This document shows, piece by piece, positions 32,931 through 43,992 of a DNA stretch of 64,000 bases. This DNA is from Cylicocyclus nassatus (lineage: Eukaryota; Nematoda; Chromadorea; Rhabditida; Strongylidae), in NCBI GenBank assembly GCA_958299035.1, contig CATQJL010000305.1, forward strand, positions 59,660,486 to 59,724,485, read 5' to 3'. Positions within the stretch are counted from its first letter, which is position 1. Every line of letters starts with the position of its first letter. A program made the translations under genes and the position numbers. The notes under the pieces were generated by a model. That model ran no database searches. It worked only from the letters and a program-made list of their open reading frames with translations, and was not told the DNA's origin.

Positions 32931-35900
32931 CTACCACATCCACTGACTAGAATTTTGTTGTTGAGATTGGCCATTTTGCTGCTGTTGCTGTTGCTGAGTC
33001 TGTGGTTGCTGCATTTGACCGTAGGGTGGCAAGCTCATCGGCCGGTTGAGGTCCGTAGGTGTGCTCATACCAAAAGGATCAGAGCGATTATGGGGAGATC
33101 TGTAATGAATATTTGAATATTTTAGAGCAGAGGTCTAGATGATAGTCGTCAGAAGCTCGGAAACATAATCGAGTAGTAAACGTGGCCTAGTTTTCAATGA
33201 CTGGGATGTGTTGCGCAGGAACTTGAAATACTAATGCAGCTTCTGTAGGCGGGCATTCAAAAACAACAAAGCAAAGAAAAAGCAACCAATGCCGATCGTG
33301 ATGCCAAAAAAAGAAACAACACCCTAAGAGAATTTTGATCTAGATACCGCGTCCAAGACAAGTAGAAGAAAATTAAACCGAACCTCGGTACCGGAACCGG
33401 CGTTATCAGTGAAGGAGTATCATTCAGACCCGCTAAATTGTTCTTCTGCAACAATGGCGAGTCAGCACCTCTCAGATGCACATTTCTCATCGACATTGAA
33501 CCAGGGGAAAGTGCTCGTTGAGGCGGTGCAGGGTTGGCTTCTGAGTACGGTCGTTGTAAAGGTGAAAATCCTGCGATTGGCTGAGCTGCAACAGCTTGTC
33601 CTGCGATAGTTGCCGTAATTTGTTGCTGAGCGTTTTGTGGAGAGTACTGCTGTTCGCCCTTAACATAAATTCGTCCAAAAGAAAAGAAGAAAAGAACATT
33701 GTGAAGTTACCTGGAATGTCTGCGATTCTGCCCATTGTGACACCGATTCATTTGCCGGTATAGGACGAAACATGGCTTCTGGGGGTGCTGCTCGATCTTG
33801 CAGCTGAAACTAAGGTAGTTCGATTTGAAGTATTAACATTTAATCAACTTACTTGTGCAGCGAGCGCAGCCAGTTGTTTTGCACGACGATAACGACGCCG
33901 TTGAGATTTGTTCGCTGCCGTTCCATTGTGATGCTTGAGAATGTGTTCCTGAAAAAGTTATCATGATTCATGAAAGATGCTACTAATTCACAAAAAGTAT
34001 TCGACACACACCACTACTTTGCAAGAATATAACAGCGATGCATAAAGAGATGAGAAACATAACTTAAGCTTATCCCGACGACTTGAAGCGTAATCGCATG
34101 CATCACATTTGAATGGCTTATCCTCTAAGTGAATGCGTTCATGCCGAACCAAATGAGACTTCTCGATAAAACCTCTGCCACAGATCTAAATTTTTCCAAC
34201 AATGTACTAAAAGAAGAGACAAACAAAATTGGAAACAAAACTAAGAGCGGAATGAAACTAACCTTACACATGTGTGCTCTGACAGCCATATGTGTCCGAA
34301 GATGAGCAGCCAGCTGACTTTTTTTTGGTGATGAGTAATCACATCCTTCTGCAAGATATAAACAGCTCAAAAACAGCAAACCTACGATTTATGATATTCC
34401 GCAAATTGTAAAGCTTCCCTTACCAATGTGACAGTAGAACATGTCTCCCGTATGCTGCCTTCGATGTGTAGTCATGTGATCAGAGTTAGCGGTAGCAAAT
34501 CCGCAATCTTCACAGATGAAGGATCTGCACATGAAAATCTTCGCTTGAGCAATGCAAATTTCATCGAAAGCAAAAATAAATTTGAAAAAAGCCTGCCACG
34601 CCATAGTTTTGTGAAACATTGTTGAAGCAAAAATCTCAGAACGGCACAGTACTGTAGATAAGAACTGAGGATCTTGACCAACTCACCTTGGCTCATCATG
34701 AGTAGAAAAGTGCATTTCCAAAGCGGTATGCGTATTAAAGCCTCGCCCACATTCTTCGCAATGCAACGGTCGCTCATCTAAGCTACTATGCATTCTTTCA
34801 TGGGCCCATAGTTGCGTGCGGGATCTCGCTCGAAAGCCACATTCAAGACATTTGAAGAACCTTTCAGATGCTGAAATTGTCGAGATATGAGCTTTCGACC
34901 AAACGTTACGACAGAACGTACTGTGTGACAAGCGATGAGCAAGCAGATCATGCAAACTATCCTTGGATTCAAATGGACATTGGTCGCAATTGTATGGAGG
35001 CTGAGCCTGAACAAAACGATTTTACTCTATCGCTTTTCCTGAGAGAAAGTTGCTAACCCAGTGCTCTTTGCAGTGCTCATAGAACGATTTACTCCAGATA
35101 CATTCGAAATCACACAGCTGGCACATATACCCGGTGTTACGATTGTGCTGACGAGCGCGATGTTTTTCCACTTCCTAAGTGTCATTGAAAAGATATCAAT
35201 ACCGAAAGCAAAAGAAACTGAAGATCTACCACCACACCTCAGCCGATGTCGTTGCAAATTTGCAAAATTTGCATGCGTGTGGTCCTCCTTCTACATGTAC
35301 ATCCTCTCCATCTTCCACTTCTTCTGGATCGATGGCATCTTCTTGAGTATAGGTGACAGCTCCAGTCAGAGAAGACGTGGCATAAACACCATCAACATCG
35401 TCGTCATCCAACATAGGTAAGACTGTGAGAAAGTAGGTTACGAATAATTACAATCAAAATTTGAAAGCACCCACTTTCGTTTTCGTCCGTTCTTTTTGGA
35501 GGGCGCCCTCTCTTCCTCGCAACAGCATTAGAAGCGGGCTTTCGTATGACTTTTCCTCTACTACGAAACAGTTGCTCGAAGGAAGAAAAGAAAAGGAGCC
35601 ATAAGTGATCAACGTACCCCCTTTTACTTATGTCCGCCAAAGGCAAACCTCCCAGATTGATCTTCAATCTAACTCTCGGTTTTTCAACTCCGTCTTCGGT
35701 GTAAGTGGTCTCGAGCTGAGGCGAATTTTCTATCAGTGTTGTACAAAACATAATTTTGAGTGGAAAACAATCGTCAGTAATCGTCAAGACGTAGAAGTGC
35801 GGTAAGAGTCTTTGAAAAGAAATTATTATAACATAATTAGTATAAAACCAACTATGGTGCTTGTGCTGGGATGGCCCTCAACTGGCGTTTCGTCATCATC

Positions 35901-38900
35901 CTCGTCTTCCATATGGTCAAAACTGCAAACTATTTTTGCAGCTTACATTTTATGATTTAATATAGTGATTAGTGATCGCAACAATACGTTGGTGACCGAG
36001 ACGAGAAAGAGCTTCATTGAGAGGTTCTTACGACGACCTTTATAGCAAACTTATCGTATCAGAAGAGAAAATTACCTAGAGTCATTTTCGTAATCCTCAT
36101 CTCCTGCACCCAGAGCAACATTGGCTTCAAGCAAAGCAGCTGCAGCACTTTCTCCCCCAAATTGTTGCGCTAATGAAAGAAATTGTTGTTCGTATTTGGG
36201 CATAGGAATGGCGTTCGCGTGCCTGAATAACTTAGAACTTAGAAATAAGAATTCAATTGGTTGATACTTAGAACTCACATGGCGCCAAGAAGAATGTAAC
36301 GGCAATTTTGATTTTTGGTCAACAAAGGCGAGTAATCCAAGACAAATTCCAAAGCGTTATCAGATACGTCAACAACGCGGCATCGTTCCAACAAGGGACG
36401 GAACGAAGATTCTCTACTCGCCACATCTTCGCCGACCCAGCGTACGATTAGTCTGTCAAAGCTAGGGTGAAGGGGAAAAATCTATGGTCATTGCAATTGA
36501 GCTTACATAATAGGCTGTGAAACACTTGAGAGCTTTTAAGATACGAATTTTGAACGAGGAAGAAACCATTTGAAGACCGACTGATCAAGTTACTCACTTG
36601 AGGTACACATCAGGGCTGATTACGTCTTGATACTTTGGGTCCTCCAATATCTTGAGCAGCTGCTGCATGGGATACTTTAGAATGTCCACCGACTCAAGAA
36701 GACACCGATTGATATTGACGTCAAAATACTCTGACGCTGCCTAGAGAGATTGATTCAGAACTCATTTCTAAGGTCAGTGAAAACAACCTTCAGAAGAGAA
36801 GGGAGGTTATACTTCGTCGCAAGTTGCCGTACCGACAATGAGTTTGCAGCATCCAAATATCTGTCGAGATATTCAGCGCAGTAATTCTTGAGCTTGGTGA
36901 CCTGAAAAGGGACTTTTTCCTAGATTATCTCATGTGGAAGCTGTCTTACCAAAAAATTGTTAGCTAGTCGAAGCAGTTCCGCCACGGTAGTACGGTCAAT
37001 GACGACGCAACCACTGTACATATAGTTCAGAAGCAATTCAAAAGCTTTCGGATGTTGACAATTTACTACGACCTAGAAGACGCAGGAAGTAGCAGATTAT
37101 TCAGAATATCCATTCAACGCACCTGCTCCTTCGTTACTTTTGTAGATTTCAGAATTGAGTCAAAATAAGGACTACACGATGCCAATATGTTGCGGTGCGC
37201 AGAAAACTGACGGTCTTTCACGACTATACATACATCGCAGAAGCGACCAGTTTCCCGCTGATATCTCATGCGTTCAAGGACTGAAAAAAGTCTGACGTCA
37301 ATCAAGAAAAAGTAGGGAATTCAGTGAGAAAGAGGGATGTTATATCAAATTGTCCTTCACTTTTCATCCCGATAACTCCAATATTTCTTGATTATCAAAA
37401 AAGCTACTGGGTACTTTTTGATAGAGCAAAGCAAGCTCTACAAAGTGACGCCCAAACTTTCGCACACAGTCTGTCACGTTAAGTGAAAATCAAAATTTGA
37501 AAAGTTTCAGAAACCCGAAAACTCGAAAAATACCAGAATTTTGCTGTAAAAACTCCTGAAAAGCTTTAACTTGTTCACGCATGTACCTCTCATCCAGCAT
37601 TTATAAGCATCTTGCTGCATTTTTTCCGTTGCTAGCAACCGAAGAAACTAAATTTTGTATGTTTATTTTCGAAGCGACGTTGAGATGCTCCCCCATAGTC
37701 AGTTCTATAGCATAGCCTTTGGAGATATACCCACAAACTTTTAGCCATCTATGAGCGATAGTTTTCGAGAAATTTCGAAATTAGCGTAAAAATATCCAAA
37801 AACGACATTTTATTATTTTAGCCTATTTCTGCTTTTCAATTTATAGCACTAGAAAAATTACAGTAAGCGTGCATAAAGATACTAGATGAAGGGTATATAT
37901 GCGTAAAAACTAAAAGACTGAAGTATGCCCGGCCCTTAAGGGCCGGAAATACATCACGCGATTTTATCGCCTCGCGATTCACCCATCAAGACAACTGCTA
38001 CGACTTCGTTGTATGCAGATCATCTTNNNNNNNNNNNNNNNNNNNNNNNNNNNNNNNNNNNNNNNNNNNNNNNNNNNNNNNNNNNNNNNNNNNNNNNNNN
38101 NNNNNNNNNNNNNNNNNNNNNNNNNNNNNNNNNNNNNNNNNNNNNNNNNNNNNNNNNNNNNNNNNNNNNNNNNNNNNNNNNNNNNNNNNNNNNNNNNNNN
38201 NNNNNNNNNNNNNNNNNNNNNNNNNNNNNNNNNNNNNNNNNNNNNNNNNNNNNNNNNNNNNNNNNNNNNNNNNNNNNNNNNNNNNNNNNNNNNNNNNNNN
38301 NNNNNNNNNNNNNNNNNNNNNNNNNNNNNNNNNNNNNNNNNNNNNNNNNNNNNNNNNNNNNNNNNNNNNNNNNNNNNNNNNNNNNNNNNNNNNNNNNNNN
38401 NNNNNNNNNNNNNNNNNNNNNNNNNNNNNNNNNNNNNNNNNNNNNNNNNNNNNNNNNNNNNNNNNNNNNNNNNNNNNNNNNNNNNNNNNNNNNNNNNNNN
38501 NNNNNNNNNNNNNNNNNNNNNNNNNNTATGCCCGGCCCTTAAAGGCAGTGTCCCGGCAGATTTTGCACCTCCACCTTTTTGCATGTTCTAGGCCTTTTCG
38601 CCACGTAGAATCCGAATTTGAGCTTTGAACGGACTGAAAAGGCCGATATTGGGGCGTTATCCTAATTCCAAAAAAGCAGCTCGGACGAGATTTTTATAAT
38701 GGAAAATTGGGAGGTCCTCAGACGAAGACCCTGCCGCCTGTAATTCTTGCTTTGGATAGCATGCATAACGGAGGAGGGCGCTCGTGGGGTCCCGCGCCGA
38801 ATGGGCAAGGAGGGCCGTCCAAGCGCGCGCCAGTTGGGGTTGCGCGCGCCGGTTCAGGGGCCATTTTCTCGGCCCAGGGGGAACATCACCCAGTCAAACT

Positions 38901-40006
38901 GCGCCTGGAGGTCGGTGGGGTGACCACAAAGCCCACCACACGTATATCCCCTAGGAACCGAATCTGCCGGGACACTGCCTTTAAGGGCCGGAAATACATC
39001 ACGCGATTTTATCGCCTCGCGATTCACCCATCAAGACAACTGCTACGACTTCGTTGTATGCAGATCATCTTGCATTTCGTTGTGGTAGTTTTCGCGCCTA
39101 ATCGCGATTAACCATCACAACCGAGATGCAAGATGACCAGCAGCGAGGCGATGAAATTGCGTGATGTATGCCCGAGCCTTCAGGCAGAGTTCTGATTCTT
39201 CTTCGAGTTTCGGATTTCTGAAAGTTTTCAAATCTTGATTTCAATGTGAAACAAACTTTGCGCGTAGTTCAGCCGTCGCTTTTAGCATGCTTTGCATTGT
39301 AAAAACACCGTCATAGCTTAAAGGCAGCGTCCAGGCAAATCTCGACATATGGGTCTGTTGTGAAAAGTAATTTTGGGCCCTAACTGAGACACTGTCCAAG
39401 CGGCAGCTCAAATGGTGAACTCACAGTTAGTATATTCACCTCCAGACTGGACCCCGGGATCGTTTCGCATGGATTAGGCGCGACACGTGTGGGTCCTCGT
39501 GCGAAGCTGATGTGTCGCGCCATGAATCTATGCGAATACGATCCCGGGGTCCAGTCTGGAGGCGAATTTGTCAACTGTGAGCTCACCATTTGAGCTGCCG
39601 CTTGGGCAGTGTTTGATTGAGGGCTCCAAAATTACCCTCCAAGAGAGGTCCCCATAGGCGCAGATTTGCCAGGACGCTGCCTTTAAGGTATAGGGAGCAG
39701 CGGTTTTCTCGTCAAATAACCACAACAGCTTCGACAAGAAAGACTCCTAGACTACAAGAAAGAATACTCATAACTAACAAACTTCCGAATTCGAAAAGAA
39801 AGATTTGCAGAAAAAAAAAACTTGTCTGGACATATATGCGGTCACTTACGAATTATGTCTATCACCCGAATGTGCACATACACGCCAAAAGAGAAGATAA
39901 CAGGAAAGAAGGTAAAAAAGATTGACTCACCTACACTTCCATGCTGATCCGTGAACGACATGGGATTCAATCCTGTCCCTTCGGAGCTCGCTGCAAGAGC
40001 CGTCAT
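32931..40006 (-). CDS. eor-1: BTB-BACK protein with nine C2H2 zinc fingers, EOR-1/PLZF-like transcription factor
   Basis: Twenty-one exons: 40006-39931, 37280-37123, 37072-36950, 36901-36788, 36740-36598, 36461-36279, 36222-36076, 35922-35849, 35729-35618, 35560-35475, 35422-35238, 35174-35058, 35006-34922, 34870-34687, 34524-34424, 34348-34263, 34185-34063, 33948-33853, 33803-33711, 33658-33384, 33099-32931; about 909 residues. Residues 26-119 are a BTB domain ([31 protein letters not shown]); 120-260 resemble BACK. An acidic stretch and an AT-hook-like RGRP (394-397) follow. Fingers start at cysteines 456, 485, 513, 542, 572, 600, 627, 657 and 685; finger 7 has C-x4-C. The C-terminus is glutamine-rich and ends WMW. 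BTB plus nine fingers matches C. elegans EOR-1, a nuclear PLZF-type regulator in Ras and Wnt signalling; orthology is inferred. All phases agree except exon 17 to 18, where the junction lacks one G. A splice acceptor at 40045-40050 precedes the start exon. Confidence 0.9.
37390..37925. repeat. Solitary half of a fold-back element in eor-1-like intron 1
   Basis: 'GATAGAGCAAAGCAAGCTCTAC' and following blocks (ACTCGAAAAAT, GCCTTTGGAGA) resemble one arm of the element at 7235-8168. No matching second arm is seen before the gap. Confidence 0.45.
38027..38526. other. Assembly gap, 500 N
   Basis: Exactly 500 unspecified bases, so probably a nominal scaffolding gap rather than a measured size. It lies in the first intron of the eor-1-like gene, between two near-identical copies of the same host element. 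Confidence 0.95.
38539..38984. mobile_element. TTAA-bounded element, intact ends, beside its own empty site
   Basis: TTAA (38539-38542), AGGCAGTGTCCCGGCAGA, a 438-bp body, TCTGCCGGGACACTGCCT and TTAA (38981-38984). The empty site at 37936-37939 shows that TTAA was duplicated on insertion and nothing else was lost. This is piggyBac-type insertion behaviour. The interior has a 134-codon frame without a recognisable domain. Confidence 0.9.
39318..39686. mobile_element. TTAA-bounded element in eor-1-like intron 1
   Basis: TTAA-AGGCAGCGTCCAGGCAAAT at the left, ATTTGCCAGGACGCTGCCT-TTAA at the right. The arms match for well over 100 bp (ATTTTGGG..., GCGGCAGCTCAAATGG, GACTGGACCCCGGGATCG) around a centre near 39500. 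The arms are related to those of 40560-43832. Confidence 0.85.
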
Positions 40007-40050
40007 GGCGGACGTTTGCTTGTCTTAATTTTCCCCTTCTTGACCTGTAA

Positions 40051-40559
40051 GGTTAGCAATGTTACTAAACCCGTTTGCACTAAATAATAAACTGATGTTT
40101 GAATTCAAACGAGTGATGCAGCGCACATCACACAGCCACAATGACTTGCACATGCAAATCCATGCTTGCAGAATGCATACGTCTGACGTGCACAATTGAT
40201 GTCGTGTGCAGCACGGCTTACACACCGAAGAGGCGATGAGAATTTCTAGTTGACGGATTAACTTGCCTCTTCACCGAAAATTCCACCTCATTGCTCTGAA
40301 CATGTTGCAAATGCGCAGCACCAAGTTTTCCATTGGGAAAAGAAGATGAGTTAGTCAAACATGAAGGGTTTTGGCAAGACAACCAATGAAAGTCTTTTGT
40401 GTGAATCTACTTGTGCGTTTGTACGAGGAGCTTTCTCCCTAGCTAAGCGCCAGACTCATCCGTTTCAACTGGTTAATCCGGTTCACCCCATTCGCTAGTC
40501 AGTGCAGTGATTTGACCAGTAGCAAATGGGTGAGGATGAATCGGTTGAACCGATGTGCC
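40051..40559. other. Upstream region of the eor-1-like gene
   Basis: No gene is seen. A short inversion (CGTTTCAACTGGTTAATCCGG against CGGTTGAACCGATG) lies at about 40460-40550. Regulatory sites could not be identified. Confidence 0.3.
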
Positions 40560-40867
40560 TTAAAGGCAGAGTCCAGGCAGATGGACCTATGGGGATTTTA
40601 CGTGGGAAGTAATTTTGGGGCCTAACTAAGGCACGGCCCAAGCGGCAGTACAAACAACTCACTAACGGCTGACAAGGGAAGTGTCACAAATCGCAGTGGC
40701 CATTTGAGATGGGATGAGTGGTGTGACACGTCACTCGGAAGGGCATTTACAAAACCACCCTCGCTAGCTGCAGAACAACTCTGGGAGGGGAACTACGGGC
40801 GTTTTTCCGCTTGAGACCCAGCGCGCCTTGCTCGAATACGACTGCCACCCTAAACATGCACTGTCAA

Positions 40868-40930
40868 TGTGGCGCAGTGGCAAGTGTGCTGACTACTGTG
40901 GGGATGTGTGGAGGTTCGAATCCTGTGTTG
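40868..40930 (+). repeat. tRNA-derived stretch, mirrored at 41460-41525
   Basis: TGGCGCAGTGG matches a pol III A box and GGTTCGAATCC matches a B box exactly, at tRNA-like spacing. The opposite arm of the palindrome carries the same stretch inverted, with GGTTCGGATCC. A full acceptor stem could not be formed, so a captured tRNA remnant or SINE head is more likely than a functional gene. Confidence 0.55.
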
Positions 40931-42129
40931 GACAAGTCTTTTGCAATTTATGTACAAACTCCTAAAATGTGTACATTAGAGACGAAAACGTGTTCTACCC
41001 TTTACTGGTGCTCAAAAGCAAAAAAGCACACTATATTATCTTTCTTCAAAAGGAATTTCAAATACAGTGAAACTATGCGAGAAAGCACAAGAAACTTGTG
41101 GAAATGAAAAATTTTAACGAAATGAGCGTCAAACGCAGATTGAGCGCGAAACCTCGGAGCGATTGCGAAAAATGCGATTACGAAAAACTTTTCTGCGTCA
41201 AGCATATTGTTCTAAAATATCATATATGTGACAGGAATCTTACTACAGAACGCATTTTTCTTGCTTTTTCCACTGTATTGTATCGCATGCTAAATCTGAC
41301 AATAAAGTTTCATCTGATTGGATGCTTCCCCACGCCTACAGGAGGTCTTTACAATAAAAACATTTTCCTACTTTTAAGCACCAGTAAAGGGGTAAGACAC
41401 GTTTTGGTCACTAATGTGCACATTTTAGGAGTTTGTACATAAATTGCAAAAGGGTTATCCAACAAAGGATCCGAACCTCCACACATCCGCGCAGTAGTCA
41501 GCACACTTGCCACTGCGCCACACTGTTACGGCTGGCTGAGGGTGGCAGACTTATTCGAGCAAGGCGGGCTGGGTCTCTTGCGGAAAAACGCCCGTAGCCC
41601 CCCACCCAGAGTTGTTCTGCAGCTAGCGAGAGTGGTTTTGGAAATCACCTTCCGAGTGACGTGTCATACCACCCATCCCATCTCAAACGGCCACTGCGAT
41701 TTGTGACACTTCCCTTGTGAGATATACGCTTCCAAACTGGACCCCAAGATCGTATTATCGGGCGACTTGCATCGTTTGCACGCTTTCGCGTGAGGACCCA
41801 GGCGAAATGATGTGTCGCGCCATGAATCCATGCGAGATACGACCTGGGGTCCACTTTCGCGGCGAATACTCCAGCCGTTAGAGCACTATCTGAGCTGCCG
41901 GTTGGGCAGTGTCTTACAAGGGAAGCTTGTTTAGTCGAAGTGGCCTTTCTAAATATGATGTTTACTATATTGAAGGGCATAAAACGCTGACTCCAAATCT
42001 GCCTTTCTTATCTGCAGTGCACGAGAAGTTATGAGCGTTTTCTAAAGCAAAAAATTGAACGTGCATTTTGGTTAAAATGAGTTGCTAAAGACTAGCCCTC
42101 AAATAATGCGACGTGTGATATATTTCTTA

Positions 42130-42538
42130 CTAGCTGGTGGCCCCGGTCTCACCCGAGACTTCAAGTTAGTTAAGCCAACAGAGCTTGTAAACTTACGCCT
42201 CTAGATTTCTTCTAACATGCGCATAAACCGCTTTCAGACTAATGGCCGCACCCTACAAACTTTGAGACTGAAGTGGACTTTACCGCCCCTGCTTACATGC
42301 TTATATGTAAAAATGATCGGTTGCCATGATGACCCTTCATTTTCTTAGGTTTGAGTAAACAAATCAATAAACCGATAGAATGGCCCGGCGGATCGCCGCG
42401 GAAAGTAACTCTAAACCACCACCGGGGTCGAAAATATACGTGTGCGAAGTTTCAGCCGGATCGGTTCAGTGGCACGCGTTTCCATAACGAACGAACAACT
42501 AAACGAACATCCTCACAGACATTGAGTTTTATATATAT
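42130..42538 (+). mobile_element. CTAGCTGGTGGCCCC repeat, simple (non-palindromic) form
   Basis: It starts CTAGCTGGTGGCCCCGGTCT and ends after CACAGACATTGAGTTTTATATATA. Near the end it carries 'GTGTGCGAAGTTTCAGCCGGATCGGTTCAG', the same sentence-like block seen before the tails of the palindromic forms. It is followed immediately by the start of the next repeat. Confidence 0.6.
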
Positions 42539-43503
42539 ACTAGCTGGCTTACCCGGCTCCGCCGTATCCGGACCAAACTTGGCACACATACACTTCGGGC
42601 CCCGGCGGGTGTCACAGTCCACTTTTCGTTATCGATCGATGTCGATTTTACCGATTTTTATCGATTTTTTTGCAGAGTTCACCTACAGGGCTAGGAGTTG
42701 GCACAGGGGGGGGAAGTGAGCATGGGGATTCCGAATACAATATTAGTTTTCAGAATTATCGATTACTTTTATTGATTTTATCGATTTTTTGTAAATTTTG
42801 ACATGCGAGGCTGGGATTTTGCACAGGGGGTAATCGAGCATGCTGATTACGAACACAATATTAGTTTTCAGGATCGTCCATTACTTTTATCGATTTTATC
42901 GATTTTTTTTGTAAAGTTTGACCTGCGGGGCTGAGTTTGCACAGGGGGGGGGGGGGGGTAATCGAGCATGCAGATTACGAATACAATATTAGTTTTCAAG
43001 ATCGTCCATTACTTTTATCGATTTTATCGATTTTTTGAAAATTTGAGCTAGGGGGCTGGAATTTGGCACAGGGGTGTAATCGAGCATGCTGATCATCCCC
43101 CTTGGGGGTGATCAGCATGCTCGATTACCCCCCCCCCCCTGTGCCAACTCCCAGCCCCCTAGCTCAAACTTTGCAAAAAAATCGATAAAATCGATAAAAG
43201 TAATCGATAATCCTGAAAACCAATATTGTATTCGGAATCCCCATGCTCGATTACCCCCCTGTGCCAACTCCCAGCCCCGTAGGTGAACTCAGCAAAAAAT
43301 CGATAAAAATCGATAAAATCGATATCGATCGATGACGAAAAGTAGCCTATGACACCCGCCGGGGCCCGTAGTGTATGTGTGCCAAGTTTGGTCCGGATCG
43401 GTTCAGAAATGGAATTTTCCATTCGGAACATACGTACAGACATACATACAGACATACAGACAGACAGACAGACAAACAGACATTCAGCTTTATATATAAG
43501 ATA
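42539..43503. mobile_element. ACTAGCTGG...TATATAAGAT element, palindromic with central hairpin
   Basis: It starts ACTAGCTGGCTTACCCGGCT and ends ATTCAGCTTTATATATAAGAT. The left half holds three or four tandem units of about 110-120 bp, each with a GTAATCGAGCATGC, TTAGTTTTCAGGAT, ATCGATTTTATCGATTTTTT pattern. They meet GAGCATGCTGATCATCCCCC-TTGGGGGTGATCAGCATGCTC (about 43082-43127) and unfold inverted on the right. Internal unit number differs between copies. Confidence 0.75.
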
Positions 43504-43992
43504 GATTTGGGAGAATTTTACAAATAAAGTGCTTTGATGATTGTCACTACTCCATTGAAGAGCTAGAAAAAGTATTGCGGCCATTTTTGTCCTACTTGCA
43601 CACACAATTATTTGCCCCAACAAACGCTCATATCTTCTCGTCCATAAACGCTCTGCAGATAAGGAAAGCAGATTTGGAATCAGCCATTTATGCCCTTTAA
43701 CATGGTATACGTCCTATCTAAAAAGGCCATTTCGACTAGACACGCATTCCTTGGTTAGTCAGGGTCCCAAAACTACTGCCCACGTGAGATCCCATCCCCA
43801 TATGTCCAGATTTGCCTGGATGCTGCCTTTAAAGACACCATTCACCCAAAATGGGTTTGATGAGATTTTGATGCTTAACAGTAGAGCGATCCGCAGCTGT
43901 ACACTTGCTCAACTCTCGCTGCTAAAAATTGCTTCTGAAGGGGTGTGTGCCAATAGCTGTAAATAGGCATACGGTACACCTGCGGTTGTCAA

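Larger units (their letters stand above)
37925..39180. mobile_element. Palindromic host element with empty and filled TTAA site around the assembly gap
   Basis: The sequence TATGCCCGGCCC-TTAA-GGGCCGGAAATACATCACG at 37925-38026 reappears as TATGCCCGGCCC (38527-38538) and GGGCCGGAAATACATCACG... (38985-39074). In the second copy the TTAA is occupied by a 438-bp element. The host itself is a palindrome: GGAAATACATCACGCGATTT...ATCGCCTCGC is mirrored by GCGAGGCGATGAAATTGCGTGATGTATGCCC at 39147-39175. A fragment recurs near 51160-51225 and 52225-52300. Confidence 0.75.
41927..43762. mobile_element. GGCCACTTCGA-family palindrome, split by ACTAGCTGG repeats
   Basis: The left half (about 41927-42128: TTAGTCGAAGTGGCC, GGGCATAAAACGCTGACTCC) and right half (43504-43762: GCAGATTTGGAATCAGCC, GGCCATTTCGACTA) are complementary. 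They match the undisturbed copy at 54727-55195. The insertion between them starts at ACTAGCTGG and ends at TATATATAAGAT. Confidence 0.7.
40560..43832. mobile_element. TTAA-bounded element containing two further levels of insertion
   Basis: TTAA-AGGCAGAGTCCAGGCAGAT at 40560 and ATTTGCCTGGATGCTGCCT-TTAA ending 43832 are its ends. Its palindromic body runs 40620-41925 with a centre near 41200 (blocks AGTGTCACAAATCGCAGTGG, ACGTCACTCGGAAGG and complements). Each arm carries a tRNA-like stretch (40868-40930 and 41460-41525). Level two is a GGCCACTTCGA-family palindrome (about 41927-43762). Level three is the pair of ACTAGCTGG repeats inside it (42130-43503). Confidence 0.75.

Noticed and set aside
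34125..37305. Many separate small zinc-finger and BTB proteins on the minus strand
   Set aside because: They are individual exons of one 21-exon gene; splice phases and the zinc-finger linker across the 34870/34922 junction join them.
37979..38591. Frames of 177-201 codons spanning the N run
   Set aside because: They consist almost wholly of unspecified bases.
40868..41525. Two functional tRNA genes
   Set aside because: The A and B boxes are good, but no complete acceptor stem and anticodon arm could be formed, and both copies are mirror images within a transposable element.
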